Shown here: positions 37,275-47,129 of the stretch, piece by piece
Layout: each line of letters starts with the position of its first letter
Position numbering within the stretch: position 1 is the first letter of the stretch
Assembly: GCA_003249225.1 (NCBI GenBank)
Contig: QKJQ01000036.1
Location: 1-64,000 of the forward strand
DNA: 64,000 nt
Source of the DNA: Clostridia bacterium
GTDB taxonomy: Bacteria; Bacillota; Clostridia; Lachnospirales; Lachnospiraceae
Reading direction: 5' to 3'
The notes under the pieces: model-generated
The model's input: only the letters and a program-made list of their open reading frames with translations
Database searches by the model: none
What the model was told of the DNA's origin: nothing
Made by a program: the position numbers and the translations under genes

Positions 37275-38915
37275 ATGATGAAGGGACTTTCTGATAATCC
37301 CATATTCCGCACAAAAGTCACTTCTGCCAATGTGCAAGGGAAGGAAATGATTCTTGGATATTTTATCGGACCATTTCTGGCATTTATATCAAATGCGATC
37401 TTTGGTACTTATCTCAACCGTTATTATACAGATGTCATCGGACTTACTCGCTGGGCCCATGGGTTTGCTGTGCTGATGCCAATGATTTCCGTTATCTTTG
37501 TTATCCTTGGAAATCTTTTTATCGGCAGGTTAATTGATAACAACCGATCTCCTCATGGAAAGGCAAGACCCTTTTTGATAACCGCGGCACCGCTTGTTGT
37601 GATCGCAATTATTCTGCTCTTTCTGGCGCCGAACAACAGCTCAGTCATGACGCTGATTTGGATAGCCGTATCCTACAATCTGTATTATGCTGTGGCGTAC
37701 CCGTTGTTTTATACCAGTCACAGTTCGATGGTCGGATTGTCGACCCGTAACTCAAAGGCCAGAGGTATGCTCGCAACGTTTTCCAATGCCTCCGGAGTTG
37801 CCGCCATCGGTATCGGAGCAAGCATCGTATTTCCTTTGTTTCAGGGCATGCTGTTCGTGACAAAAGACGGTGGAGTCGATGCCGCAGCCAGCTATAGTGC
37901 CTGGAGGGTGTTCATCCTTGGTCTGGTCGTGGTTACCTTCCTTGGAATAATCCTTGAATACTTTTTTACCAGAGAAAGAATAACAGAAGAAAATCAGAAA
38001 CTGAATATAACACAGGAAAAGCTTTCTATGAGAAAGCAGCTGAAGGCGGTTGTCAGTAATCGGTACTGGTGGCTGATCATACTTTACTTTTTATTGTTTC
38101 AGCTGGGCGGTATTATTAAAAATGGTTCCATGAACTATTACGCAAGATGGATGTTCGGGGCAGCAGATGAAACCACGGCAGGCGGCTACATGTCAATGCT
38201 TGGCCTGATCGGAGGGATTCCAACTGCGATTGGTATGTTCGTTGCCTGGCCGATCGCAAATAAGCTTGGAAAGCAAAAAGCGGTGGTCATAGGAATGATC
38301 ATCTCCGTTGCCGGTGGTATGGTAAGCTTCCTGGATGTTCATAGCTTTGTCTTTGTATGTGCCGGTGTCGTGTTAAAAGGAATCGGCTCTATACCGGCTA
38401 TGTATGTGACGCTGGCACTGCTTTCCGATGTGCTTGATCATCTGGAAGCAAAAAATGGTTTCCGCTCCGATGGTGTCACCATGTCGATCTATGGCGCTAT
38501 TATGGTCGGTATGACCGGTCTTGGAAATGGTATAATCAATGCATTGCTAAGTCTTGGCGGATATGATGCAGCACTGGCCGTTCAAAGCGACAGAACGCAG
38601 ACAGCACTGGTGATCTGCTATATCGGTTTTGAATTAGTATGTTACGCAGCCATAGCACTGATGCTGATTTTCCTGAATGTAGAAAAGCATATTGAAGCGG
38701 ATCATAAGATCATTCTGGAAGAACAAAAAAGAAAAGTTCTCGAAGCAGGCGGTGAATGGATCGAACCCTCTGTCCGTCTGATAAAGGAACAGGAAGAAGC
38801 GGACAAACTGGCAGAAGAGGCAAGAAGAAAAGAACTAAGGATAAAATGCGCTAAAAAAGGACTGGATTTTGAAACAGAAAACGAAAAATATAAGAATAAG
38901 CATAAAAAGAAATAG
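37275..38915 (+). CDS. GPH-family sugar:cation symporter
   Basis: This 546-aa transporter has about 12 membrane helices and belongs to the glycoside-pentoside-hexuronide branch of the major facilitator superfamily. Typical features are a helix 1 to 2 loop with YLNRYYTDVIGL and a helix 2 to 3 turn with GRLIDNNRSPHGKARPF. The C-terminus is a 60-residue charged helix (EEADKLAEEARRKELR) that stays in the cytoplasm. The start is ATG 37275, 7 bases after GGAGA; a TTG at 37257 overlapping the GH78 stop is less likely. It is probably the importer for the glycosides processed by the cluster. Confidence 0.88.
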   Translation: MMKGLSDNPIFRTKVTSANVQGKEMILGYFIGPFLAFISNAIFGTYLNRYYTDVIGLTRWAHGFAVLMPMISVIFVILGNLFIGRLIDNNRSPHGKARPFLITAAPLVVIAIILLFLAPNNSSVMTLIWIAVSYNLYYAVAYPLFYTSHSSMVGLSTRNSKARGMLATFSNASGVAAIGIGASIVFPLFQGMLFVTKDGGVDAAASYSAWRVFILGLVVVTFLGIILEYFFTRERITEENQKLNITQEKLSMRKQLKAVVSNRYWWLIILYFLLFQLGGIIKNGSMNYYARWMFGAADETTAGGYMSMLGLIGGIPTAIGMFVAWPIANKLGKQKAVVIGMIISVAGGMVSFLDVHSFVFVCAGVVLKGIGSIPAMYVTLALLSDVLDHLEAKNGFRSDGVTMSIYGAIMVGMTGLGNGIINALLSLGGYDAALAVQSDRTQTALVICYIGFELVCYAAIALMLIFLNVEKHIEADHKIILEEQKRKVLEAGGEWIEPSVRLIKEQEEADKLAEEARRKELRIKCAKKGLDFETENEKYKNKHKKK

Positions 38916-38927
38916 GTGTTGAAAAGC

Positions 38928-39203
38928 ATGGCTATTCTACAGTCTCTTAGTACGTTGATTTTATTCATAATGGCAGCAATAACAGGTACCCTTGGTCCCA
39001 AATTACTCAGATTTGGATCATGGGTGCCTTATGTTGGTGGTTTCTGTACGGCATTTGGGATTGTTGACGCTTATCTTCACGGTGCATCCACGCAGGAAAT
39101 CCTTTTGGCCGTTCTGCTGATCTGTATTCTGACCGTTACCGGAAGATGGGTTTGGAATCGTATTGACAGAAAGGTGCAGAAAGGAGAGCAAAATGAACTT
39201 TAA
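38928..39203 (+). CDS. Small membrane protein, 91 aa
   Basis: This protein has two or three predicted membrane helices and a basic C-terminus (RWVWNRIDRKVQKGEQNEL). Family not recognised. The start is taken at ATG 38928, with AGGTG upstream; GTG 38916 is possible. The end overlaps the MBOAT gene by 11 bases, so the two are co-translated and may act in one membrane complex. Confidence 0.65.
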   Translation: MAILQSLSTLILFIMAAITGTLGPKLLRFGSWVPYVGGFCTAFGIVDAYLHGASTQEILLAVLLICILTVTGRWVWNRIDRKVQKGEQNEL

Positions 39204-40779
39204 CTCTCTGGAATTCCTGATTTTTTTGCCGATTATCGTACTTCTTACCCGGATACTGCCGCATAAGTTTCGGTGGATGCTTTTACTCGCGGCAAGCTAT
39301 TATTTTTATATGAGATGGAATGCAAAACTTGTGGTGCTCATTTTATCTGTGACGGTGCTGACCTTTTTAGCAGGCCGAATCATAGAAAAAAGCAGAAATA
39401 AGCTGGTGAAAAGAACGATTCTGGGTCTTTCAACCATACTGAGCCTCGGATTGCTTTTCTACTTTAAATACTTCAATTTTTTGCTGGAGGCGGTGAACCG
39501 CATGGTGGAAATGGCTGGAGGCCGTGCTTCGTTTGCACTTCTTGATATTGTTCTTCCGGTCGGTATATCGTTCTATACCTTTCAGGCACTCTCCTATGTG
39601 ATTGATGTTTACCGGGGGCAGAGTGAAGCAGAACATCATTTTGGATACTATGCTCTTTATGTTTCCTTTTTTCCGCAGCTCGTAGCCGGACCAATCGAGC
39701 GTATGCAAAATCTAATGCCGCAGCTTAAAGCGAATAAAAGGGCAGACAGAAATGACCTGAAAGCAGGCCTGCTCTTATTGCTGAGCGGATTTTTCAGAAA
39801 GGTCGCAGTAGCGGATGTTGTCGGAACGTATGTGACGAATGTCTTTTCAGGTAAGACACCTACGGACGGGGCAGCGGTCGTGATGGCGGCCTTTTTGTTC
39901 TCGGTGCAGATCTATTGTGATTTTGCCGGATACTCAGAAATTGCCAGCGGCAGTGCAAGACTAATGGGAATACATCTTATGAAGAACTTCGACAGACCCT
40001 ATGCAGCCATTGGAATAAGGGATTTCTGGAAGCGCTGGCATATCAGCCTTACAAGCTGGTTCAAAGATTATATCTATATACCGCTTGGGGGAAGCAGGCG
40101 TGGCAAAGTGCGTCATCAACTGGCGATTCTGGTTGTATTCCTGGTGAGCGGGCTGTGGCATGGAGCCTCGTGGACCTTTCTCTTATGGGGCCTCTTCCAT
40201 GCTGTCTGTTATATGGGAGAACAACTGACCACAAACCTTTTTGGCAGAGGAAAGGCTGGAAAAGAAAAGGAAGATGAAAAATATTCAAATAAAAAATATG
40301 CAGATAAAGAAAATACAGAGAAAGAATTTGCAGAGAAAGAATTTGCAGCTAAAGAATATACTGGGAAGGAAAAGAAAGTCTTAGAGAAAAAAGATCAAAA
40401 CATAGTATATCATGGAAAGCAGTGGCTCAAAAATGTGGTAACGGTGTGTCTGGTCAGCTTTTCCTGGATCTTTTTTCGTTCGGCTTCGTTAACACAGGTC
40501 ACAGAACTCCTCAGACAGATCCCAACAGTCTGGAATGGCAGGGAGGCACTTTTGTGTCTTGGCATGGATGGAACAGCGATAATCCATGTTGTATTTTGTC
40601 TTTTCATGCTGCCATTTTTGAACCGGATGACGAAGAAAGCCTATAATAACGAGGCGATTGGAAGCTTCGATAACGCAGCAATGGTACTGCTTAGCCAGAT
40701 TGTACTGCTCATCCTTCTTTCCTGGATGATGCATCTGGAGCAGAGTAAAGCCAATGCCTTTTTGTATTTTCAGTTCTAA
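39193..40779 (+). CDS. MBOAT O-acyltransferase (AlgI/DltB type)
   Basis: This 528-aa multi-pass membrane protein carries the AlgI/DltB signature: FWKRWHISLTSWFKDYIYIP and the catalytic His323 in GLWHGASW. Such proteins pass acyl groups across the membrane for O-acetylation of surface polysaccharides or D-alanylation of teichoic acids. The start is ATG 39193 with AAAGGAG, 6 bases spaced. Between about 355 and 400 there is a Lys/Glu-rich insert of degenerate 7-8-residue repeats (KEFAEKEF, AKEYTGKE), absent in most relatives, which probably forms a cytoplasmic loop. The SGNH-domain protein encoded next is its expected extracellular partner. Confidence 0.9.
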   Translation: MNFNSLEFLIFLPIIVLLTRILPHKFRWMLLLAASYYFYMRWNAKLVVLILSVTVLTFLAGRIIEKSRNKLVKRTILGLSTILSLGLLFYFKYFNFLLEAVNRMVEMAGGRASFALLDIVLPVGISFYTFQALSYVIDVYRGQSEAEHHFGYYALYVSFFPQLVAGPIERMQNLMPQLKANKRADRNDLKAGLLLLLSGFFRKVAVADVVGTYVTNVFSGKTPTDGAAVVMAAFLFSVQIYCDFAGYSEIASGSARLMGIHLMKNFDRPYAAIGIRDFWKRWHISLTSWFKDYIYIPLGGSRRGKVRHQLAILVVFLVSGLWHGASWTFLLWGLFHAVCYMGEQLTTNLFGRGKAGKEKEDEKYSNKKYADKENTEKEFAEKEFAAKEYTGKEKKVLEKKDQNIVYHGKQWLKNVVTVCLVSFSWIFFRSASLTQVTELLRQIPTVWNGREALLCLGMDGTAIIHVVFCLFMLPFLNRMTKKAYNNEAIGSFDNAAMVLLSQIVLLILLSWMMHLEQSKANAFLYFQF

Positions 40780-40790
40780 CAGGAGAAGCT

Positions 40791-43700
40791 ATGAACGGGA
40801 AGAAACTACGTAATTTACTATTTGTCCTAATGCTCCTTGCCGCACCGGGGCTTCTTTGCGTGTTTGCTTTTTTCCTGCCGCCTCAGTATGAGGAGACGTA
40901 TCTTGGAGAATTGAAATATAAATTTGACCTGTTGAAATCAACAAAGGGCCAGCGAATTATTGTAATCGGAGGCAGCGGGGTTGCTTTTGGACAGGATAGT
41001 GCCATGATAGAAGAGGCGATCCCCGATTATTATGTGATCAACTTTGGTATGTATGCTGCGCTTGGCAGTGTTGTCATGCTGGAACTTGCAAGTCCTTATA
41101 TTAAGGAAGGGGACATCGTACTATTCTCACCGGAACAAAATGAACAGACACTGTCCATGTATTTTGACAGCGAAGCCATGTGGCAGGCGGCAGATGGTGA
41201 ATTCTCCATGTTAAAGGCGCTGTCGAAAGAGCAGCTGGGACAAATGGCCGCAAGTCTTGGTTACTTTGCTGCGGATAAGTTCAACTTCTATCGTGAGAAA
41301 TCAGCACCCATCCCGGAAGGAATTTATAAAAGGGCATCTTTTAACGAATATGGTGATGTTACGAAAAGCGGAAGAGAATGCAACATCATGAATGAAGGTG
41401 TTGATCGGAACATGCTCGTCACGTACGATTTCACACAGCTTTCCCCTGAGTTTATTGAATATCTCAACAACTTTGCAGAAGGGTGCAGGGCAAAGGGTGC
41501 AGACTTTTATTATCGTTTCTGTCCGGTAAATGAAGCCGCTGTAAAGGAAGAGGAATCCATAAAGGAGTATGCCAAAAAGTTTCAGGAATCCGTGACCTTT
41601 CAGGTCCTGGGTGACCCGACCAATGCATTGCTGGAGGCAGGGTGGTTCTATGATACCAACTTTCATCTGAATTCCTCCGGTGTGATCGTGAATACGCAGG
41701 CAATGATCGCTGATTTAAAGACAGTACTTGGCGATACGTCAGTATATGAAACAATTCTTCCCACAATTCCTAAGATCAGTGAGACACAGGCGGTGACCGG
41801 CAATAATACAGATGCGGACTGCTTTCTGTACGAATATAAGGAAGAGAGCAACACCTATGCAATCATGGGACTTTCAGATAAAGGGAGGCTGCAGGAAGCT
41901 TTGGTTCTGCCAGTCAGCTATAACGATATTCCGGTTACAGAGTTTCGAGCCGAGACCTTTGCGGGAGATGAAATTCTTTTGGAGGTTACAATACAGGAAA
42001 ACATACGCCAGATCTACGATGGCTCCTTTGCCGGCTGCAGTTCCTTACAGCGCATTCACCTCCAGCAGACGGACCCGGAAAAATGCTCGGTCTCAGAAGG
42101 CTTATTAGCGGGGACCTCCGGTATACTCTATGTTCCGGCAGAACAGGTAAGTAATTATATGACCAATTATTTCTGGAGCAGATTCTCTGACGTTCTGTTG
42201 CCGGAGCCTATATCGGACGAAGCTTCCTCGTATACCCCAGCAGAGCAGGAGGTGTCTGATTCAGAGCAAGCAGGAGAACTAGCGGCGGGGGATACGGATT
42301 CTGGAAAAGAGGAAGCTGCACTTATGATTTTGTATGAAGGAAATGGAGGCACCGTAAAAGAGTCCGGAGCAGACAGCCTTCTGCTTCCGGCAGGTACAGC
42401 GCATCTTCGCACGAACACAGCACTTGGCAGCAAGCTTTTCGAACGGGAAGGGTATTGTGCCGTAGGCTGGAACACAAAAGCAGATGGCGAGGGGGAAGAA
42501 GTTGGATTTGGAAGCAGGATTTCCACGGAGTCTGGTCTGGTCCTTTACCTTCAATGGGAAAAGGAGACCCCTGCCGCTGAATTTACCTATGTTATTTCAG
42601 AGAATGAAGTCACCATAACAAAGTACTGTGGAGAGGAAGCGACCTGTGTGATTCCGGAAAGGATAGAAGGAGCTTATGTGACCAGAATCGGAGCAAATGC
42701 ATTTGCAAAGGCAGAGGTTGATACGGTCGTACTCCCACCGTCTATATTTCGCATCGATAAAAAAGCCTTTTCCGGCAGCAGTCTGAAGGAGCTTTATCTT
42801 TATGATTCTTTGCATTATGTATATGATGAGAGCTTTGAGGACTGTGGACTGCTGACAAAGCTTCATATCAATGCTGTGACAGCACCCGTTTACAGTGGGT
42901 CTTATTTTGATGCGTTTACCGACAAGATGGATTGGCTGATAACTATAAAAGATCGAAAGAAAATGGTTTTATTCTCCGGCTCTTCCGGCCGGTACGGATA
43001 CAACAGCCCTGAACTCATGGAGGCTTTTCCGGAATTTCAGGTGGTGAATATGGGGGTCTATGCCTATACGAATGCGCTGCCTCAGCTTATGCTGATTCGT
43101 GAGTTCATGCAGGAGGGTGACCTGTTGCTGTCAGCGCCGGAATTTGATACCATCCATAATCAGTTCTGTGAATCGAACAAGCTGGATTCCAAGTTCTTTG
43201 CTATGATAGAATCCGATTATGATCTGATGACTTTGCTGGATCTTACGATGTATGAAGAGGTGTTCGACAGCTTGTCGGCTTACCTGACCTCAAGAAGTGC
43301 AATGGCACAGAAAGGGTATGAGATCTCGGCCAGCGAGTACGATGATGACGGGAACCATTATACTGCTGCAACCTACAATTTATATGGTGATTTTACCCTC
43401 GAGCGTCCAAACGGACAAGAGGATGTACTTTTAAAAAGCTACCGTGCGGCCTATGTCTGTGACTCTTTTCCGAAGAAAACCATCGACAGCATAAACGCTG
43501 TTTATGAAATGTTTCTCGAGAAGAACATAACGGTTTACTTTTCCTATGCACCGCGCAATCGATCTTCACTGACAGAATCCAGTACGCTGGAAGAGAGAAG
43601 GAAGCTTCAGACCTATCTGGAGGAAAATCTGTGTGTTCCTGTGATTTCCGATATAGAGGACTATTTGTATTCCGGTATTTATTTTTACCTGATCGACAAC

Positions 43701-43796
43701 CATCTTAGTACGGAAGGTGTGGAACTTCGGACAAAGCAGGTGATTTGTGATCTGAAAGCTTCCTTTCGTAAAAAAATCACACCAAATGGACAATAA
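40791..43796 (+). CDS. Double SGNH-like/leucine-rich-repeat surface protein, MBOAT partner
   Basis: This 1001-aa protein has one N-terminal membrane helix (about 7-29) and should lie outside the cell. It contains two SGNH/AlgX-DltD-like domains. The first (about 50-310) has Ser62 in IGGSGVAFG and Asp288/His292 in DTNFHLN; the second (about 720-995) has Ser731 in SGSSGRYG and Asp969/His971 in DNHLS. Between them lie BspA-type leucine-rich repeats (SFAGCSSLQRIHL, AFSGSSLKELYLY) and a Listeria-Bacteroides-type repeat (EGNGGTV...GWNTKADGEGEE) with a Ser/Glu-rich linker. The gene starts 11 bases after the MBOAT stop. It presumably completes acyl transfer onto a surface polymer, with the repeats binding the target. 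The duplicated-domain layout is unusual. Confidence 0.8.
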   Translation: MNGKKLRNLLFVLMLLAAPGLLCVFAFFLPPQYEETYLGELKYKFDLLKSTKGQRIIVIGGSGVAFGQDSAMIEEAIPDYYVINFGMYAALGSVVMLELASPYIKEGDIVLFSPEQNEQTLSMYFDSEAMWQAADGEFSMLKALSKEQLGQMAASLGYFAADKFNFYREKSAPIPEGIYKRASFNEYGDVTKSGRECNIMNEGVDRNMLVTYDFTQLSPEFIEYLNNFAEGCRAKGADFYYRFCPVNEAAVKEEESIKEYAKKFQESVTFQVLGDPTNALLEAGWFYDTNFHLNSSGVIVNTQAMIADLKTVLGDTSVYETILPTIPKISETQAVTGNNTDADCFLYEYKEESNTYAIMGLSDKGRLQEALVLPVSYNDIPVTEFRAETFAGDEILLEVTIQENIRQIYDGSFAGCSSLQRIHLQQTDPEKCSVSEGLLAGTSGILYVPAEQVSNYMTNYFWSRFSDVLLPEPISDEASSYTPAEQEVSDSEQAGELAAGDTDSGKEEAALMILYEGNGGTVKESGADSLLLPAGTAHLRTNTALGSKLFEREGYCAVGWNTKADGEGEEVGFGSRISTESGLVLYLQWEKETPAAEFTYVISENEVTITKYCGEEATCVIPERIEGAYVTRIGANAFAKAEVDTVVLPPSIFRIDKKAFSGSSLKELYLYDSLHYVYDESFEDCGLLTKLHINAVTAPVYSGSYFDAFTDKMDWLITIKDRKKMVLFSGSSGRYGYNSPELMEAFPEFQVVNMGVYAYTNALPQLMLIREFMQEGDLLLSAPEFDTIHNQFCESNKLDSKFFAMIESDYDLMTLLDLTMYEEVFDSLSAYLTSRSAMAQKGYEISASEYDDDGNHYTAATYNLYGDFTLERPNGQEDVLLKSYRAAYVCDSFPKKTIDSINAVYEMFLEKNITVYFSYAPRNRSSLTESSTLEERRKLQTYLEENLCVPVISDIEDYLYSGIYFYLIDNHLSTEGVELRTKQVICDLKASFRKKITPNGQ

Positions 43797-43909
43797 TAGC
43801 CAATATATTTTATAGAAAAAAGGTGTATAATAAGATAATCAGGAACGTAATTTTCTGAGAGTTCATAAAATAAATACGCGCTTTTGCAAGCGCAGGAACG
43901 GAGATAGAT

Positions 43910-46183
43910 ATGACGATAGAAGCGATAAGAGATCTGATTCGCCAGATGACGCTGGAGGAGAAAGCAGGATTTTGCTCCGGCAGTGATTTCTGGCATACAA
44001 AAAGTTGTGAAAGGCTTGGGATTCCGGCAATCATGGTGTCGGATGGCCCGCACGGGCTCAGAAAACAGGCGAATCTGGCAGACCACCTTGGTGTCAATGA
44101 AAGCATAGAAGCTGTGTGTTTTCCGGCAGGCTGTGCGACCGCAGCTTCCTTCAACCGGGAGCTGATCGAAGAGATGGGACAGACACTTGGTAACGAATGT
44201 CAGGCAGAAGGGGTCAGTGTCATCTTAGGACCGGCGGTCAACATCAAGCGTTCTCCGCTTTGTGGACGAAACTTTGAGTACTATTCGGAAGATCCTTTTC
44301 TTGCAACAGAGATGGCTGGCTCTCTGATCAAGGGAGTTCAGAGTAAAAATGTCGGCACGAGCATCAAACATTTCCTTGCAAACAATCAGGAGACCAGAAG
44401 AATGTCTGCTTCGTCGGAGATTGATGAGCGAACACTCCGTGAGATCTATCTGGCGGCGTTCGAGGGTGCCATAAGCAAGCAGAAACCATGGACCGTTATG
44501 TGCTCCTACAATAAGATCAACGGTGTTTACGCGGCAGAGAACGAGGAATTTCTGACGAAAGTACTTAGAAACGACTGGGACTTTGACGGATTTGTAGTAA
44601 GTGACTGGGGAGCAGTCAACAAAAGAGTGGAAGACCTGGCAGCAGGGCTTGATCTTGAGATGCCAAGCTCTAATGGACAGAATGACAAGCTGATTGTAAA
44701 AGCGGTTCAAGAAGGTGCACTTGAGGAAGCCGTACTCGACAAAGCAGTGGAAAGAATTCTTAGTATTGTCTATCGCTTCACAGAACGCAGAGATTACAAT
44801 GCGACCTTTGACAGAGAGCGTGATCATGAAAAAGCGAGACAGGTCGCAGAAGAGACCATTGTGCTGTTAAAGAACGAAGATAACCTGCTTCCACTATCGG
44901 ACAATGATGATGTAGTTTTCATAGGAAAGTACGCAAAAGCTCCACGGTATCAGGGCGGCGGAAGCTCCCACATTAATAGCTTCAAGGTGACTTCTGCGCT
45001 GGAAGCGGCAGCAGGCAAAAATGTAAAATTTGTTCAGGGCTTCCATGATGAACTTGATGTGATCGAAGAAGACCTGATCAAGGAGGCTGTCGAAGCAGCA
45101 AAGAAGGCAAAGGCAGCGGTCATTTTTGCCGGACTGCCGGATGCTTTTGAGTCAGAGGGCTTTGACCGAAAACACATGGGAATGCCGGAATGCCAGAACG
45201 AACTGATTCGTCAGGTGGCAGAGGCACAGCAAAATACCATCGTTGTACTGCATAACGGTTCACCGGTCGAGATGCCATGGGCAGATAAGGTGAAGGGAAT
45301 CGTGGAGGCTTATCTTTCAGGACAGGCAGTAGGAGCTGCCGTTACGGATATCCTGTACGGTAAGGTCAATCCAAGTGCAAAACTTCCCGAGAGCTTCCCT
45401 TATCAGTTGGAGGACAACCCATCTTTCCTTTTTTATCCGGGGGTCAGGGATTTATCCGAATACCGTGAGGGTATCTTTGTCGGATATCGCTATTATGAAA
45501 AGAAAAAGTTAAAAGTACGCTACCCATTTGGATATGGATTAAGCTATACAACCTTTGCCTATTCTGATTTGAAGCTGGATAAAAAGAAGATGCAGGAGGA
45601 GGAAACGCTCTCTGTAAGTCTTGCTGTAACCAATACCGGAAATCTGGCCGGGAAGGAAGTCGTTCAGCTTTATGTGGCAGATAAAGTAAGTACAGAGATT
45701 CGTCCGATTAAGGAACTGAAAGGTTTTGCAAAGGTATCGCTGCAGCCGGGAGAAACGAAGACCGTAACCTTTACGTTAGGAAAGCGTGCCTTTGCTTACT
45801 GGAACACGCAGATTCATGACTGGCATGTAGAAAGCGGAGAGTTCGAGATTCAGATCGGCAGTTCCTCTGTGGATATCCGGGTAAAAGACGTGGTAGAGGT
45901 GTCTTCTGCGGTGAAGCTTCCACGGTTCTATACCCTTGATTCGACCATTGGTGATCTGCTGGAAGATGAGAATGCCATGAAATATGTAGATGATTTATTA
46001 AAGAACAATCCGATCTTCCAGGAACCGGTCGAAGAGGAAGGCGCGGCATCAAAGAGTGCGATCACCCTTGAAATGAAGAAAGCCATGTTCCAGGACATGC
46101 CGATCCGTGGTGCTTTAAGCTTTGGTGACGGCTCTGTCAGCGCAGAGGATCTGCAAAAGACCGTGGATAAAATTAATGGTTAG
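43910..46183 (+). CDS. GH3 beta-glucosidase-like enzyme, canonical order
   Basis: This 757-aa cytoplasmic enzyme has the usual GH3 order: TIM barrel (about 5-290) with KHFLANNQETRR and nucleophile Asp232 in VVSDWGAV; alpha/beta sandwich (about 310-540); fibronectin-III-like domain (about 560-660, FGYGLSYTTF start); then an extra C-terminal helical piece of about 80 residues. There is no signal peptide. It is expected to release glucose or xylose from short beta-linked oligosaccharides. Its stop overlaps by 4 bases that of the convergent gene at 46180. Confidence 0.92.
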   Translation: MTIEAIRDLIRQMTLEEKAGFCSGSDFWHTKSCERLGIPAIMVSDGPHGLRKQANLADHLGVNESIEAVCFPAGCATAASFNRELIEEMGQTLGNECQAEGVSVILGPAVNIKRSPLCGRNFEYYSEDPFLATEMAGSLIKGVQSKNVGTSIKHFLANNQETRRMSASSEIDERTLREIYLAAFEGAISKQKPWTVMCSYNKINGVYAAENEEFLTKVLRNDWDFDGFVVSDWGAVNKRVEDLAAGLDLEMPSSNGQNDKLIVKAVQEGALEEAVLDKAVERILSIVYRFTERRDYNATFDRERDHEKARQVAEETIVLLKNEDNLLPLSDNDDVVFIGKYAKAPRYQGGGSSHINSFKVTSALEAAAGKNVKFVQGFHDELDVIEEDLIKEAVEAAKKAKAAVIFAGLPDAFESEGFDRKHMGMPECQNELIRQVAEAQQNTIVVLHNGSPVEMPWADKVKGIVEAYLSGQAVGAAVTDILYGKVNPSAKLPESFPYQLEDNPSFLFYPGVRDLSEYREGIFVGYRYYEKKKLKVRYPFGYGLSYTTFAYSDLKLDKKKMQEEETLSVSLAVTNTGNLAGKEVVQLYVADKVSTEIRPIKELKGFAKVSLQPGETKTVTFTLGKRAFAYWNTQIHDWHVESGEFEIQIGSSSVDIRVKDVVEVSSAVKLPRFYTLDSTIGDLLEDENAMKYVDDLLKNNPIFQEPVEEEGAASKSAITLEMKKAMFQDMPIRGALSFGDGSVSAEDLQKTVDKING

Positions 46184-46467
46184 TTCTTCTTTTTGAATTT
46201 TATTTCACCATAAAGGCTGAAGATGAAAAATGTAATCAGGAAGATAAAGGTTATGGTATCTGATTCAAATGATTTCAAATAGCAATAGAGTCCATAGATC
46301 AAAAAAGAAACGCCATAGCAGATATCAACGATTCCCATGTATTTTGTATAACGGGGAATATCAACTGGTCTTCTGCCAAATCCCTGATTCATCCAGGGCC
46401 ATTTTTTAATAACGGTTACAACACCTACAAGGGTAAGTATCGCACCAAGGACAATATATAAAGTCAT
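46180..46467 (-). CDS. Small 3-TM membrane protein A
   Basis: This 95-aa protein has three predicted membrane helices and the motif KKWPWMNQGFGRR between helices 1 and 2, then YMGIVDICYGVSF. It is a paralog of the protein at 46588, with the same spacing and motif. The start is ATG 46467 because GGAG lies just upstream; an in-frame ATG at 46479 precedes that site. Function unknown. Confidence 0.72.
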   Translation of the reverse strand: MTLYIVLGAILTLVGVVTVIKKWPWMNQGFGRRPVDIPRYTKYMGIVDICYGVSFLIYGLYCYLKSFESDTITFIFLITFFIFSLYGEIKFKKKN

Positions 46468-46587
46468 TCTTCGCTCCATTCTGCGCTGCTTCCATGCGCT
46501 TATCAGGTTTAACTGGCGTGGCGTGCGCTTAAAATAAGTATTGTGTTATGCCAAATTATTTTGCATACGCTATGCCAGCCAGAATGG

Positions 46588-46884
46588 TTACTGTTTTGGC
46601 GGCAGGACGCGGTATTTTCTCTCACCGTACACAAAGAAGATTATTCCGATGATTAGGATAATGAACATCAGGTTGAACTGCAGTTCCACCAAAAAAGAAA
46701 CGACTCCATAAAAACAAAAACCAACGCCAAGACCAATATCAACAAATCCCATATATCTTGTATAAGCCTTTAGATCCGTAACGTTTCGTTTTGCAAACCC
46801 CTGATTGCTCCAAAGCCATTGCGTTGCTATGGATATGATACCGCCGATGATTAGTAATGCGCCTATGCCGATTGCTATGTACAT
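46588..46884 (-). CDS. Small 3-TM membrane protein B
   Basis: This 98-aa paralog of the downstream protein shares WLWSNQGFAKR, YTRYMGFVDIGLGVGF and three membrane helices. GGGAGG lies 5 bases before the ATG. The two genes are co-oriented and 120 bases apart, so they are a recent or maintained tandem duplication. A related family (DUF3784-like) is possible, but its hallmark is not clearly seen. Confidence 0.75.
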   Translation of the reverse strand: MYIAIGIGALLIIGGIISIATQWLWSNQGFAKRNVTDLKAYTRYMGFVDIGLGVGFCFYGVVSFLVELQFNLMFIILIIGIIFFVYGERKYRVLPPKQ

Positions 46885-47091
46885 GAAAGACCTCCCAAGA
46901 ATACGTTATTTCTTTTCTTTATTCGTTACATCATTAGAAACATTTATAAAATAAGTATACGCTCTTACGTGGGAAAAGGCAATTGAAACGGAACAAAACG
47001 CAAAGAAAAACGGACAGAAGGGAAGCGGTATCAAATGGCAACAAGAGGTAAAAACAGGATTAAAAAGTAAGAAAAAATGACTAAAACCCCA

Positions 47092-47105
47092 TGTAAACGC
47101 TTACA
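47092..47105. promoter_or_regulatory. cre-like operator (CcpA/LacI-family site)
   Basis: TGTAAACGCTTACA matches the Bacillus cre consensus TGWAARCGYTWNCW at every position. It is centred about 35 bases upstream of the -35 box, a position where CcpA activates rather than represses in known cases. The binding protein could be CcpA or another LacI-family regulator. Confidence 0.7.
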
Positions 47106-47129
47106 TTGCCCGGTTTTTAAATTTTTTAA

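Noticed and set aside
44225..44827. 200-codon minus-strand frame inside the canonical GH3 gene
   Set aside because: It is antisense to the catalytic barrel and has no motif or ribosome site.
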